From IMG/VR virus record IMGVR_UViG_3300035190_000444, positions 1 to 64,000 of that record: 64,000 bases of DNA. One strand, given 5' to 3'. This stretch comes from a virus. How positions within the stretch are numbered: position 1 is the first letter of the stretch; each line of letters begins with the position of its first letter. The notes below the pieces were generated by a model. It saw only the letters and a list, made by a program, of their open reading frames with translations, was not told the origin of the DNA and made no database searches. Shown piece after piece: positions 25,903 through 35,131 of this stretch. Both the position numbers and the translations under genes were made by a program.

Positions 25903-27713
25903 TATGAAATACTCACGTAAGTTGAACCTGATTGTAAGGTAAATCCGTACAATTGATAATTTTCAGCAACGTAGTTAGGTAACGGCGAATCAGGTGCTAA
26001 TGCAACAGTTCCGCCATTTGTATATGCTACATCACTTAATAATCCAGCACTTGCACCAGTTTTAAATACTGTTGGTTGTGATGCTGAACTTCTTACTACA
26101 AACCAAAATGCTCTTGGATTTGCACTTGAATTAGTTATTGATTGTGTTGCTAATGTTTTAACTTGATCTCCTAAAACAGTAACACCTGTTTCTACTGTAA
26201 TGTTATTAATTATATCAGCCCTTGTTGGTATAATTAACACACTATCAGACCATAACCAAAAAGATGGATATGTAAAACTAGCAGATGCAGCAACATCATT
26301 TGTATTAGTAGGCCCAAGTGTAACATTGTATGCTGTTCCTGTTACAGCAGCTGGTCTAGATGCAGTAGTAGTTAATGTTACATATCTAGCAGTAGACTTA
26401 TTGCTATGATTAATCGGATCAGTAAATGTTAATGTGCCGCTTGCAGTAGTTGACGATACTGTTCCATTTGTACCACTAATTAAAAACGTTCTGTTACCTG
26501 CCGAAATATAAGATGTAGATGGCGTATATGTAGTAGATGCATACGAATCAAGAAACGTTTTTCCTGTTAATGCAGCAATTGATATTGAATGCAACACCGT
26601 AAGCCAGCTAACTGAAAATGTTGCAGTAGTTCCCCAACTAGCAAGGGTCGTGCCGTTATAGTAATTAAATGCAACAACTCCACTTGCAGCGCCGCCTGCT
26701 GTAGTAGTGGATAACGATCTAATATACGATGTTGAGTTATTTGTAGTAAAACTTTGAGTCCAGTCTACACCACCTGCAGGAATGTTACTATATAAACCTG
26801 CAGAATAATTTCCAAGTACGGTAGACACTGATCCACTTAATTGTGTAATTGCTATAACATTATTAATATATTGGTCAGTGATGTCGGTTGGATTGTCTAC
26901 AGTAACAGTAAAACCAGTTGCAGGGACATCCCAATTTAATGTTGATCCTGCAGACGATGTTACAGTTACAGTTGGAGTAAACGTTGCTAATGTTAATCGT
27001 AACGTATTTCCTGCAAATTCTGCAACTCTAACAGTATTTGTAATATCGTTTTCTTTGTATCCGGTAAGAGTGCGATAACTGCCGCTAGTTGACCAAACTA
27101 ATGTTTCGCTACCAGTAACAGACACTCCCGGAATCCCTTGAGGTCCAGTATCACCTGTATCGCCTTTAAGTCCTTGAGGTCCAGTATCACCAGTATCGCC
27201 TTTAAGTCCTTGAGGTCCAGTATCACCAGTATCGCCTTTAAGTCCTTGAATGCCCTGTGCGCCAGTATCGCCTTTAAGTCCTTGAGGTCCAGTATCACCA
27301 GTATCACCTTTTGGTCCTTGAGTATATTGTACACTAATGGTTCCGTCGGGATCTACAATTATACCATTACCAATTTTAACTACACCTTTCACAGTAGCTG
27401 ATGCAGTAGGTACTAAGGTAGCTGCATGCCATATACCGCTATATCGTACATATAAGTTAGATCGTACAGTATCCCACCACATTGTTCCGGGAACATTAGT
27501 TGCCGGGGGAGTAGGTGAAACAATCATTGTAGCGTTACCACCGCCTCCTGACCCACCTCCACCAAGAACTAACGGAATACCACCGAGTGATACACCGTCA
27601 GATAACCGCAGATCGCCTATGTCTTGATTGTAAAATATTGTGCCAATTTCACCAACATATGCATCTGCAACTACTGTGTTAATACGACCTGATTTAATTT
27701 TTTGAATTGTCAC
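25902..27713 (-). CDS. Tail fibre with collagen-like repeats
   Basis: 603 aa. N-terminal domain with a Gly linker ([12 protein letters not shown]) near residue 55; a Trp-rich module follows ([20 protein letters not shown]). Residues about 130-197 are collagen-like repeats ([12 protein letters not shown] several times), matched by 27-nt DNA repeats around 27120-27320. The C-terminal 400 residues are a beta-rich Ser/Thr adhesin. The collagen repeats are a site for length change by recombination. Confidence 0.8.
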   Translation of the reverse strand: MTIQKIKSGRINTVVADAYVGEIGTIFYNQDIGDLRLSDGVSLGGIPLVLGGGGSGGGGNATMIVSPTPPATNVPGTMWWDTVRSNLYVRYSGIWHAATLVPTASATVKGVVKIGNGIIVDPDGTISVQYTQGPKGDTGDTGPQGLKGDTGAQGIQGLKGDTGDTGPQGLKGDTGDTGPQGLKGDTGDTGPQGIPGVSVTGSETLVWSTSGSYRTLTGYKENDITNTVRVAEFAGNTLRLTLATFTPTVTVTSSAGSTLNWDVPATGFTVTVDNPTDITDQYINNVIAITQLSGSVSTVLGNYSAGLYSNIPAGGVDWTQSFTTNNSTSYIRSLSTTTAGGAASGVVAFNYYNGTTLASWGTTATFSVSWLTVLHSISIAALTGKTFLDSYASTTYTPSTSYISAGNRTFLISGTNGTVSSTTASGTLTFTDPINHSNKSTARYVTLTTTASRPAAVTGTAYNVTLGPTNTNDVAASASFTYPSFWLWSDSVLIIPTRADIINNITVETGVTVLGDQVKTLATQSITNSSANPRAFWFVVRSSASQPTVFKTGASAGLLSDVAYTNGGTVALAPDSPLPNYVAENYQLYGFTLQSGSTYVSIS

Positions 27714-27725
27714 CCGGTGTCCTTA

Positions 27726-28022
27726 TTATTTTCGAATAAGTTCTAGTATTCTTTTTAATTGATTAGTATGATCAGACACATCATCGTCAGTGGTGTCTTC
27801 TTCGGCGCCAACATCTTCAGGTTCTGTTATTTTATCAATTACTGCGCTGTCTTTGCCAGCATCAGCTTTTTTAAGTTCTAACTCTTGTTGTAACGGCGAT
27901 ACGAAGATTGGGTTTTCGTCGGGTTCTTCTGAATCGTTGCCTGCAACATCGATCTCAGGATCTCCGTCACCGTTTATTTTAATGTTTATTGGCACATTGA
28001 TTGTAAATTCTTTTGCTCTCAT
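27726..28022 (-). CDS. Small acidic tagged protein
   Basis: 98 aa from ATG 28022 (Shine-Dalgarno AAAGGA). It starts MRAKEFTINVPI, matching the M-R-x-x-E-F tag but lacking a nearby L-x-E. The rest is acidic (PEIDVAGNDSEEPDENP, then EPEDVGAEEDTTDDDVSD) and ends with a basic helix (LKRILELIRK). Not recognised. Confidence 0.5.
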   Translation of the reverse strand: MRAKEFTINVPINIKINGDGDPEIDVAGNDSEEPDENPIFVSPLQQELELKKADAGKDSAVIDKITEPEDVGAEEDTTDDDVSDHTNQLKRILELIRK

Positions 28023-28054
28023 TATAAATCCTTTAGCTATACTATACTTATCTT

Positions 28055-30151
28055 TTATATATGCTCTTGCCAAGTGACCACGCCTACAGCACGATCGTTA
28101 TTAGTAGTGGCAATAGCAGCCAAACACCATATATCTGATACTCCGGCAATAGTGCGTCCTAGTTGTTGACTAAAGTCTACGTCATTCGAAGTAATAGAGG
28201 CTGATCCTCCTTTGTTTGATCCTACAAATATTCCTTGATCAATCACAGTTCCACCTGACAATCCGGTAGCAGAAAGGTCATACTCTACTGAACTGTCTGC
28301 GCTAGCACTAGTCCAACTAGCATTAGTTAATGTTGGATTTATAATTAACTGATAGACAAATGCAGCCTGTTGTAGACCAAAAAGATCAAACTTAACAGGG
28401 ACTACAACCGATTCAAGATTAGCTGCTTTGAGTCTAATACATACTAGAGGTCTATATACTGTGTTGCTGAGAGCCTTTCCTGTTAGACTAGTTCCGATAC
28501 TTCGACTAACACTACGATTTATGTAGCCACCTTCGGATATTACAGTTGAGCATATAGCTCGCATAGTGCCTGCGGCTCCGGTGCTTGTTAGTTCATATCT
28601 AACAGGTAATGTAGCAGTGGTCATGTAAACTTTATTAACGCCGATTTGGTTAGCGTGATGGAATGTATGACAGACTATAAACTGTCCATTAATAACAAAT
28701 CCAGCACGAACTGTTCCTACACCTAACCATTCAATATCACACCAAAAAATCTGTGCTCTACTTACAACTAACGTGATGCCGCTTGGCCCGGTTCCATTAA
28801 GTTTATCACCATTCCAATTTGTTTGAGCAAACTTTTCTGTAGTATCGTCTACAGATCCTGATGTATATTTTCTAATCACAAGATTTAATGTATTACCATC
28901 TACTTCAAAGTATACACCGTTCTGTGCTCCAAACAATCCTACCCGCTGACGCAAGCCTGCGGTAGGTGTGGTCATAACAAAAGTAGCCAACGTTAGCAAA
29001 CTCTTGCCAGGCTGATAAGCAAACACTGATTTGGTTTGTCTCAAACTTTCATCGCCGTTGCCTGATACCGACATTAATATTGAACTTTCGTTAGTTACAA
29101 ATACAGATGTAGCAGCACCAGTGTCTAGTTGATCCCATTTGAATGGGTTATCACTGTATCGTTGAGCACCATCAAACAAAGTAAACGGATTACTAACTCG
29201 TAATCTGCCAAACGCATCTAAATTTGCTCCACCAAACGATACAACAGGTGTACCTGTAATCGTAGCATTAACATTTCCACTAATAGGAACTGGATTGCCA
29301 CTGTCGTTCTTAATCTCTACTTCAGGTATAGTACCGATGTTAACTGTAGGTGTTCCACTAATAGTAACTGTGGTATTCTCTAAGGCTGATAATGTACTAG
29401 CACCTAGTTCTACTGTGCCACTCACAGTTGCTGATACTGTACCATCTACTGTTATGCTACCACCGCCATCTTGTACTGTAACTGTGCCAGTAACACCTAC
29501 ATTTTCTAATGCTGTTAATGTTGTACTACCTAACTCAACTGTACCGCTTACTATGGCATTGATGTTTTCAAGTGCTGACAAACTTCCGCTGTCTAACGTA
29601 ACTGTGCCACTTACTTGTTGGGTAGTTGGGAATGTTACATTAGCTGTTACAGTTCCGCTAACTGGTTGTGTAGTTTGCCAAAATGTTCCTGTAACCGGAG
29701 TAGTTGGCATGCTTGCAATAGATACTGGTTGGGTAGTTTGCCAAAATGTTCCAGTTACTGCAATTGGATTAGTATTAGAAACATTAGCATCAACATATAT
29801 ACGATTATTTACAGTGTTGTCATTACTATCTTTAGATACTTTGATTAATGTTGGAAATGCTGGGAAGTTACCTACATCAATACTAGTTGGAAATGCTGGG
29901 AAGTTACCTACATCAATACTAGTTGGAAATGCTGGGAAGTTACCTACATCGATATCACTTGTTAAATGAACTGGAATACTTTGTAACTCAGTATTATTAA
30001 TTTTAATTTCAGATGCAATGTTAACATTTCCAGTTACTGTAATATTATCAGATCCTAACGTAACGCGAACATGTGGTATTTCGTCAACGAGTTCCATTGC
30101 ATGATGCAAGTTGTTTATATTAGTATCACTGCGATCGTGTATATAAGGCAT
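28055..30151 (-). CDS. Large structural/tail protein with tandem repeats
   Basis: 698 aa. Residues about 70-105 contain three copies of IDVGNFPAFPT (identical 33-nt DNA repeats, 29850-29948). Residues 130-310 hold shorter repeats (VTGTFWQTTQPVS; SGTVELGSTTLTALEN). The C-terminal 390 residues are a non-repetitive domain beginning GANLDAFGRLRVSNPFTLFD, a block seen in tail proteins of marine T4-like phages. Probably a baseplate-attached adhesin or tape-like fibre. Confidence 0.75.
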   Translation of the reverse strand: MPYIHDRSDTNINNLHHAMELVDEIPHVRVTLGSDNITVTGNVNIASEIKINNTELQSIPVHLTSDIDVGNFPAFPTSIDVGNFPAFPTSIDVGNFPAFPTLIKVSKDSNDNTVNNRIYVDANVSNTNPIAVTGTFWQTTQPVSIASMPTTPVTGTFWQTTQPVSGTVTANVTFPTTQQVSGTVTLDSGSLSALENINAIVSGTVELGSTTLTALENVGVTGTVTVQDGGGSITVDGTVSATVSGTVELGASTLSALENTTVTISGTPTVNIGTIPEVEIKNDSGNPVPISGNVNATITGTPVVSFGGANLDAFGRLRVSNPFTLFDGAQRYSDNPFKWDQLDTGAATSVFVTNESSILMSVSGNGDESLRQTKSVFAYQPGKSLLTLATFVMTTPTAGLRQRVGLFGAQNGVYFEVDGNTLNLVIRKYTSGSVDDTTEKFAQTNWNGDKLNGTGPSGITLVVSRAQIFWCDIEWLGVGTVRAGFVINGQFIVCHTFHHANQIGVNKVYMTTATLPVRYELTSTGAAGTMRAICSTVISEGGYINRSVSRSIGTSLTGKALSNTVYRPLVCIRLKAANLESVVVPVKFDLFGLQQAAFVYQLIINPTLTNASWTSASADSSVEYDLSATGLSGGTVIDQGIFVGSNKGGSASITSNDVDFSQQLGRTIAGVSDIWCLAAIATTNNDRAVGVVTWQEHI
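29850..29948. repeat. Three tandem 33-bp repeats
   Basis: Three nearly perfect 33-bp units inside the 698-aa gene encode three 11-aa repeats (IDVGNFPAFPT). Confidence 0.9.
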
Positions 30152-30412
30152 CTATGTAGTCCAAGGCCGGCCAACAACAAGTCCGCCTACATTAGGATTG
30201 TCAGTAATTCCGTCACCGTTATATTTTGTTGGTAATTGCGTAATATCATAATTGTTTCTATCACGATAGTATTGTTTAGTAGGATCTATACTTCCAGTAA
30301 CTGTACCATCAGCTGCTACAGTTTTACCTTGACGTTTAGCTTTTGCTAACGCAAGTTTAGCTGCTTGTTTTGCTTCTTTGGTTGATAACCATGCGATTCC
30401 GTTAGCTGACAT
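30152..30412 (-). CDS. Conserved small structural-region protein
   Basis: 86 aa. A basic Ala/Lys helix (TKEAKQAAKLALAKAKRQGK) is followed by YYRDRNNYDITQLPTKY and GLVVGRPWTT. The second block matches a conserved protein found beside structural genes of marine myoviruses, function unknown. It overlaps the stop/start of its neighbour by one base. Confidence 0.6.
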   Translation of the reverse strand: MSANGIAWLSTKEAKQAAKLALAKAKRQGKTVAADGTVTGSIDPTKQYYRDRNNYDITQLPTKYNGDGITDNPNVGGLVVGRPWTT

Positions 30413-30786
30413 TATTGCCCCCTCATTGCTTTAATCATTACAATATGTTCAGGATGATCGTCTGTTGGTTCAAATTCTGTATCAATTAAATGCGGATACG
30501 CACTTGGATCTTTAACTCGTATATCAGCAGGATGTTTTGGACCATTCATTCCGCCACCTGCATGTATTGTAACTGAATCTAAATCTGCATACGCCGGATT
30601 AGGTTCATTAATAAATCTGTGTCTTTCTGGACTATCTGCCAAATCAACAATTTGCTTAAATCTGTTAATGTCATCACCTGCTGTTACTTTATGATCAGGT
30701 TTAAGTATAAACTCTGGTTCAATGGGTTCTTGTTCTCCGCCATCAATCAAGTTTAACATGTTTCTAATAATATCTTGAACTCTCAT
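30412..30786 (-). CDS. Tagged hypothetical protein
   Basis: 124 aa. The start [10 protein letters not shown] is a D5-I6 variant of the shared tag. The body contains [16 protein letters not shown] and a His/Gly stretch ([13 protein letters not shown]). Not recognised. Good Shine-Dalgarno (GAGGACAC) and a late box upstream. Confidence 0.5.
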   Translation of the reverse strand: MRVQDIIRNMLNLIDGGEQEPIEPEFILKPDHKVTAGDDINRFKQIVDLADSPERHRFINEPNPAYADLDSVTIHAGGGMNGPKHPADIRVKDPSAYPHLIDTEFEPTDDHPEHIVMIKAMRGQ

Positions 30787-30804
30787 TTTTGTGTCCTCTT
30801 ATCA

Positions 30805-30812
30805 TATTTATG
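30805..30812 (-). promoter_or_regulatory. Late promoter box CATAAATA (divergent region)
   Basis: Minus-strand CATAAATA 18 nt before the ATG at 30786. On the other strand TTTAAATA (30813-30820) ends 4 nt before the ALA synthase ATG. Confidence 0.45.
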
Positions 30813-30824
30813 TTTAAATACGGT

Positions 30825-32048
30825 ATGACTATAAACATTGAACCCTTTAAACAAACTATTCAAACGTTAAAAGACTCTGGTAACTACCGTGTGTTTAACG
30901 ATATATTACGAGAAAACGGTAAGTTCCCAACTGCAATTTGGTACGGTCCGTATAATATTAAAAATATTATAAACTGGTGTAGTAACGATTATTTAGGAAT
31001 GGGACAACATAAAGTTGTTCTTGATGCTATGCGTACTGCATTAGACATGACCGGTGCAGGAAGTGGCGGTACTAGAAACATATCCGGAACTAGTCATTAT
31101 CATGTTGCATTAGAATATGAACTAGCATTATTACATAAGAAAGATAGAGCTTTGTTATTCAGCTCTGCATATGTTGCTAATGAATGGAGTTTAATTGCAT
31201 TATCTAAAATTGTAAAAGATATTGAATTTATAAGCGACAGTAAAAATCACAATAGTTTAATAGTTGGCATGTCACACAGCAGAGCACCAAAACAGATATT
31301 TAAACATAATGATTTAATTGATTTAGAAGAATGTTTAATTAGATCAAAAGAAAACAATCATACACCTTGTATTGTGTTTGAAAGTGTATACTCAATGGAC
31401 GGTGATATAAGTCTAATAGCTGATATTTGTGATTTAGCAGATAAATACCACGCTATAACCTATATAGACGAAGTACACGCCGTTGGACTTTATGGCACAT
31501 GTGGAGCTGGGAAGCTAGAAGAACTACAATTACAGGGGAGAGTCGACATAGTCAACGGTACTCTTGGTAAAGCGTTTGGAGTCCAGGGCGGATATATCGC
31601 AGCAACTGCAGCCGTAATTGATGCAATACGATCAGTAGCAGCAGGTTTTATATTTACAACATCAATGAGTCCGGTAACATGTGCCGGAGCATTAGCCGCA
31701 GTTAAATATCTTAAAGATCATAATGAGTTAAGATTAAAACATCAACAACAAGCAAATAAATTAAAAGAACGATTGATAGAAGCAGGGTTACCTGTTATGC
31801 AAAGTGATACACACATTGTTCCAGTTCTAGTAGGCGATGCTAAAAGATGCAAAACAATGAGTGACATGCTATTAAATGATTTTAATATCTATTCACAAGC
31901 AATAAATTCACCAACTGTCCCAGTAGGAACAGAGCGTTTGCGATTTGCACCTACTCCATTGCATACTGATGGGATGATTGACGATTTAGTTAATGCACTT
32001 GTTATCGTGTTTGATCTGTGTACTTGTCATAACACAGATTTGCCATAA
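30825..32048 (+). CDS. hemA: 5-aminolevulinate synthase (C4 haem pathway)
   Basis: 407 aa from ATG 30825. It condenses glycine and succinyl-CoA to 5-aminolevulinate with PLP, the first and limiting step of haem synthesis in alphaproteobacteria. Conserved blocks are [12 protein letters not shown] (51-62), [14 protein letters not shown] (76-89), [10 protein letters not shown] (185-194), [12 protein letters not shown] (213-224, PLP Asp and His) and NGTLGKAFG (244-252) with PLP Lys249. The C-terminus ([17 protein letters not shown]) is intact and the length equals bacterial ALAS, so it should be active. No clear Shine-Dalgarno; the message may be leaderless. Its 3' end overlaps denV convergently by 22 nt. 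Confidence 0.95.
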   Translation: MTINIEPFKQTIQTLKDSGNYRVFNDILRENGKFPTAIWYGPYNIKNIINWCSNDYLGMGQHKVVLDAMRTALDMTGAGSGGTRNISGTSHYHVALEYELALLHKKDRALLFSSAYVANEWSLIALSKIVKDIEFISDSKNHNSLIVGMSHSRAPKQIFKHNDLIDLEECLIRSKENNHTPCIVFESVYSMDGDISLIADICDLADKYHAITYIDEVHAVGLYGTCGAGKLEELQLQGRVDIVNGTLGKAFGVQGGYIAATAAVIDAIRSVAAGFIFTTSMSPVTCAGALAAVKYLKDHNELRLKHQQQANKLKERLIEAGLPVMQSDTHIVPVLVGDAKRCKTMSDMLLNDFNIYSQAINSPTVPVGTERLRFAPTPLHTDGMIDDLVNALVIVFDLCTCHNTDLP

Positions 32049-32446
32049 TATTTGTACCAAGATGGCTTCATAGCTATCTTTTCCTTAATACGCTGTTCTA
32101 ATACAGCATCATCTGCAGGGGTTGCAGACCAATCATTAAAAAACGTAGAAGGTATACCATTTAGATCAAGTACACGACCTTGATCTAAGTTGTATCCTCT
32201 GTTGTGTAATTCGTTAACTAACCGATCATATCTATTCCTAAGGAATGTTAGCTTGTTGTAAAAGAACAACACATGACCCTTATTCAGTGTAAATTTAGGA
32301 GGAATTTTTTTAAGAACTTCTCTTTCTGATTGTGTCTTCAACGACCGACGAAGAGATGCAAGCACCATTGGTAATTCTCTGTATTCTGCCATAAGGTGTT
32401 GATCCATTAATTTCTTAGGGTCTACATTTGAATTAATTCTTGTCAT
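32027..32446 (-). CDS. denV: Endonuclease V, pyrimidine-dimer DNA glycosylase/AP lyase
   Basis: 139 aa, T4 DenV-like throughout: MTRIN start with catalytic Thr2, [13 protein letters not shown] with Glu24 (equals T4 Glu23, shifted by one residue), [19 protein letters not shown], and the C-terminal [10 protein letters not shown] that binds the dimer. It removes UV-induced pyrimidine dimers and nicks the site. A sigma70-type promoter (TTTACA-17-TATAAT) precedes it on the minus strand, so it can be expressed early, before repair is needed. Confidence 0.96.
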   Translation of the reverse strand: MTRINSNVDPKKLMDQHLMAEYRELPMVLASLRRSLKTQSEREVLKKIPPKFTLNKGHVLFFYNKLTFLRNRYDRLVNELHNRGYNLDQGRVLDLNGIPSTFFNDWSATPADDAVLEQRIKEKIAMKPSWYKYYGKSVL

Positions 32447-32475
32447 ACATACTCCTTGCTAGTTAATATGTATAT

Positions 32476-32504
32476 ATTATACAATAAATACAATAAGATG
32501 TAAA
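32476..32504 (-). promoter_or_regulatory. Sigma70-type promoter of denV
   Basis: Minus strand TTTACA (32504-32499), 17 nt, TATAAT (32481-32476). A rightward late-type box AATAAATA overlaps the same spacer and faces the next gene. Confidence 0.75.
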
Positions 32505-32523
32505 GTAAAGTGAGAGGACAACT

Positions 32524-32667
32524 ATGGATTTAATTAGAAGTATTATTCATAATGTATTAGTGCATCCTATTCTACCATTCCTACCTCGTAGACTAGCAAG
32601 AACAATACACGAAAAGAATGCGCTGTGGGCGTACGGAAAAGAAGGTCCGTTTAACGGATTAGACTAG
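32524..32667 (+). CDS. Small basic protein
   Basis: 47 aa, starting MDLIRSIIHNVLVHPILPFLP, an amphipathic/hydrophobic helix, then a basic part (RRLARTIHEKNALW) and GKEGPFNG. Shine-Dalgarno GAGAGGAC precedes the ATG; 9 nt separate it from the lipase gene. Might be membrane-associated. Confidence 0.55.
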   Translation: MDLIRSIIHNVLVHPILPFLPRRLARTIHEKNALWAYGKEGPFNGLD

Positions 32668-32676
32668 GAGCTTGAT

Positions 32677-33414
32677 ATGATATCAGATTTAACCTTTGAA
32701 CAAAAATCATTAACAATGGCAACAATGAGCAGTCTTGCATATAATGACGATCAAGAATTTAAAGAATTAGGATATGACAGTAAATTTATAAGCCATGGTG
32801 GGTCAGACTTGTATGTATTATGGGACAACGATGATTTAATAGTAGTGTGTCGTGGGACACAACCAACTCACTTTAATGATGTTGCACATGACATAGAATT
32901 TGCACTAGTACCGAGTAGATCAGGACACGGGTTAGTGCATCATGGATTTAGAACAAGTGTAGATCTTATTTGGGTTGACTTATTAAAGATGTTACAAAAA
33001 TACGGTGCTAATCGTAAAGTATGGTGTACAGGTCATAGTTTAGGTGCAGCAATGGCAACCCTTATAACTGCAAGATGTGCGCGTACAGAAAAATTAACTA
33101 CGCCGTTTTTATATACATACGGTAGTCCGCGTGTTGGTGATATGACATTTATTAAACACATGAATAGCTTAAACATCGAACATCATAGATGGGTAAACAA
33201 TGCAGATGCAGTTACACGGAATCCAATATTTCCATATAAGCATCATGGTCAGCTACACTACTTTGATCATCATGGCAATGTAAGAGTTTTTACAAGATGG
33301 CAGACAATCAAAGATAGAGTAAAAGGTTTTTATATCGGACTTAAAAAAGGTAAGATTAATTTCTTTGTTAATCACGATATTGGAAATTACATTAAAAACT
33401 TAGGAAGGTTATAA
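32677..33414 (+). CDS. Class 3 lipase-like alpha/beta hydrolase
   Basis: 245 aa. The nucleophile elbow is CTGHSLGAAMA with Ser121; upstream VVCRGTQP forms the oxyanion region and HHGFRTSVDLIW the helix before it. The probable acid is Asp177 (NNADAVTRNP) and the base lies in the following His-rich segment (KHHGQLHYFDHHG). No signal peptide, so it should act inside the cell or from the virion. Substrate unknown; host membrane lipid breakdown at lysis or lipid remodelling are possible. Confidence 0.82.
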   Translation: MISDLTFEQKSLTMATMSSLAYNDDQEFKELGYDSKFISHGGSDLYVLWDNDDLIVVCRGTQPTHFNDVAHDIEFALVPSRSGHGLVHHGFRTSVDLIWVDLLKMLQKYGANRKVWCTGHSLGAAMATLITARCARTEKLTTPFLYTYGSPRVGDMTFIKHMNSLNIEHHRWVNNADAVTRNPIFPYKHHGQLHYFDHHGNVRVFTRWQTIKDRVKGFYIGLKKGKINFFVNHDIGNYIKNLGRL

Positions 33415-34164
33415 ACCTTTCCACAAGTCACGATTAATAGTTTGTTCAATTGGACTAGTGCCAAGTGCCGGAAAGAAGTTAATGTTTACTACGTTTTGTA
33501 ACTGCTCAACAGTTAAAATAAACTTAGGTAACTCTCTAGCAGAAATTCCGTCATTTGGTATTAAGAATGCAATTGTTTGATTATTAGTTGCATCATAAAT
33601 TGCCTTCCATAAGTAATCAGGAATAGCTACACCTTTACCAATTGTTTTAATTTGTTTACCAGGTTGATAATAAGTTCCAGAAGTTACATAAATATCACGC
33701 CCTTCCCCTGCCCAGTTACGAACAGTTGATTCTAACTTATTCCAAATACCTCTGTTGTTGGCAGGTACTTGTGGAACCATATTAGTAAGTGCAAAACTTT
33801 CACTCATAATTTCTTTAGTTTGAGTACTGTCACCTGCAGGAACTAGGTGTCCTCTGTCATATGGATGACCTGCATAGTCGTGCAGTGTTGCTCTAAATTG
33901 TTCTGGTACATCTAAGTCTGGATGAAAGTCGTCTTGACGACGAACTACTCCACTCATATCTTCAGGAGAAACATGTTCAACTACATACTCTGCAGTTTTT
34001 GTATCATATCGATAATGAATAGCATAGTTTTGTTTACACAAGTATTGTGAAGCAGTAAGTTGCGACACTGGAGCACCGTGTATAGAAAACTGTGGACATT
34101 TGTCATCAATGGGATTTGCTGCTACCGTAAAAGGTAACAGGAGTAATAATAAAAATTTCTTCAT
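33409..34164 (-). CDS. Secreted DNA/RNA non-specific endonuclease (NUC1 type)
   Basis: 251 aa. A signal peptide (MKKFLLLLLLPFTVAANP) is followed by the beta-beta-alpha-Me nuclease: DRGHLVPAGDS with catalytic His106 and NNRGIWNKLES with the metal-binding Asn. It would act in the periplasm or outside, degrading nucleic acid, for example host DNA after lysis or competing DNA during entry. It overlaps the lipase gene tail-to-tail by 6 nt and the DUF454 gene by 4 nt. Confidence 0.9.
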   Translation of the reverse strand: MKKFLLLLLLPFTVAANPIDDKCPQFSIHGAPVSQLTASQYLCKQNYAIHYRYDTKTAEYVVEHVSPEDMSGVVRRQDDFHPDLDVPEQFRATLHDYAGHPYDRGHLVPAGDSTQTKEIMSESFALTNMVPQVPANNRGIWNKLESTVRNWAGEGRDIYVTSGTYYQPGKQIKTIGKGVAIPDYLWKAIYDATNNQTIAFLIPNDGISARELPKFILTVEQLQNVVNINFFPALGTSPIEQTINRDLWKGL

Positions 34165-34577
34165 TTAAGCCAGCCTATTCGTTTGTTGTTGTTAATACGA
34201 TATTCATAAACTTCTACACTTCCTGGAAAGCGCCATGCCCAAATAGCAACAAGTGCCATGAACCCGCCTGAACCAAGTATAGCATGTAAGTTATGTGTTG
34301 TGAACCATAATGCTACTAATGAACTACTCATTACAAGTAACATCATGTATTTCATTTTAGTTGGGAAAACTTGTTTGCCCACCCAATTTGTTAAGAATGG
34401 GCCAAAATACTTGTGATTGTAAATCCATGCATGCATTGTTGGGCTGCCTTTACTAAAACTAAATGCAGCACCTACTAGGAATGGACTAAATGGTAGTCCA
34501 GGAGTAACTACGCCAATGTAAGCTATTCCTAGTAAGATAAATCCTAATATTTTCCAAAGTGCTTGTTTTAATTTCAT
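34161..34577 (-). CDS. DUF454 (YbaN-like) inner-membrane protein
   Basis: 138 aa. Family marks are ILGFILLGIAYIGVVTPGLP (first span with the G-V-x-x-P-G-L-P turn), FSKGSPTMHAWIYNHKYFGP, and two further spans near 75-115. Members are inner-membrane proteins of unknown function. Rare in phages. Overlaps both neighbours by 4 nt, forming a unit with YqgE-like and nuclease genes. Confidence 0.82.
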   Translation of the reverse strand: MKLKQALWKILGFILLGIAYIGVVTPGLPFSPFLVGAAFSFSKGSPTMHAWIYNHKYFGPFLTNWVGKQVFPTKMKYMMLLVMSSSLVALWFTTHNLHAILGSGGFMALVAIWAWRFPGSVEVYEYRINNNKRIGWLK

Positions 34578-35125
34578 ATCATAAAGTTCCGTGCAAACTC
34601 ATTACTACATCTTTCTAATGCAACGTCCCATACATCTTCAAGGTCAGTATCAAACACTAGTTCCGGATCGCATGAAGACGTACACCAGCTAATGCTAGAT
34701 TTAGATGATCCTAACCCGGTTACTTCGTTGTCAAGTTGACCTGGCTCCCAAGTACACATTCCAAGGAACATTCTCCATTGTAATGGTTCATCACCTTTCT
34801 CAAACTTTTTAAGTACATCGTCGTCGGAACTAATTGCAAAATGATTGTTAACTTTAAATGTATTTTTACTACTCCATTCTAGCGAATGCAACAAACAAAA
34901 ACTAGTTTGTTTATCAGTGCCGCCTATGTGTAGCATACCCGGTACATGATCTAAATCATATCCTAATCTTTCACCAAATTCAGCAATTGTCATTCGACTT
35001 TCTCTGTTTAATATCAATCCGGTAGTACCTAGTGAAGTAATGTCAGTAACTAAAATAGTTGCTGATCCCCATAATTGGTGCTGTACGTGTGGCGGAGCTA
35101 TTAATAATGTTCCTGGTATATTCAT
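34574..35125 (-). CDS. YqgE/AlgH-family (UPF0301) protein
   Basis: 183 aa. It begins IPGTLLIAPPHVQ, then TGLILNRES, HIGGTDKQTSFCLLHS and MFLGMCTWEPGQLDNEV, all UPF0301 landmarks. The bacterial role is unsettled (linked to alginate regulation in some species). Presence with DUF454 in one translationally coupled unit suggests an acquired host module. Confidence 0.82.
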   Translation of the reverse strand: MNIPGTLLIAPPHVQHQLWGSATILVTDITSLGTTGLILNRESRMTIAEFGERLGYDLDHVPGMLHIGGTDKQTSFCLLHSLEWSSKNTFKVNNHFAISSDDDVLKKFEKGDEPLQWRMFLGMCTWEPGQLDNEVTGLGSSKSSISWCTSSCDPELVFDTDLEDVWDVALERCSNEFARNFMI

Positions 35126-35131
35126 ATAGTG

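Noticed and set aside
29295-29969. Rightward open frame of about 224 codons
   Set aside because: Antisense to the repeats of the 698-aa tail protein and itself repetitive; no start signals.
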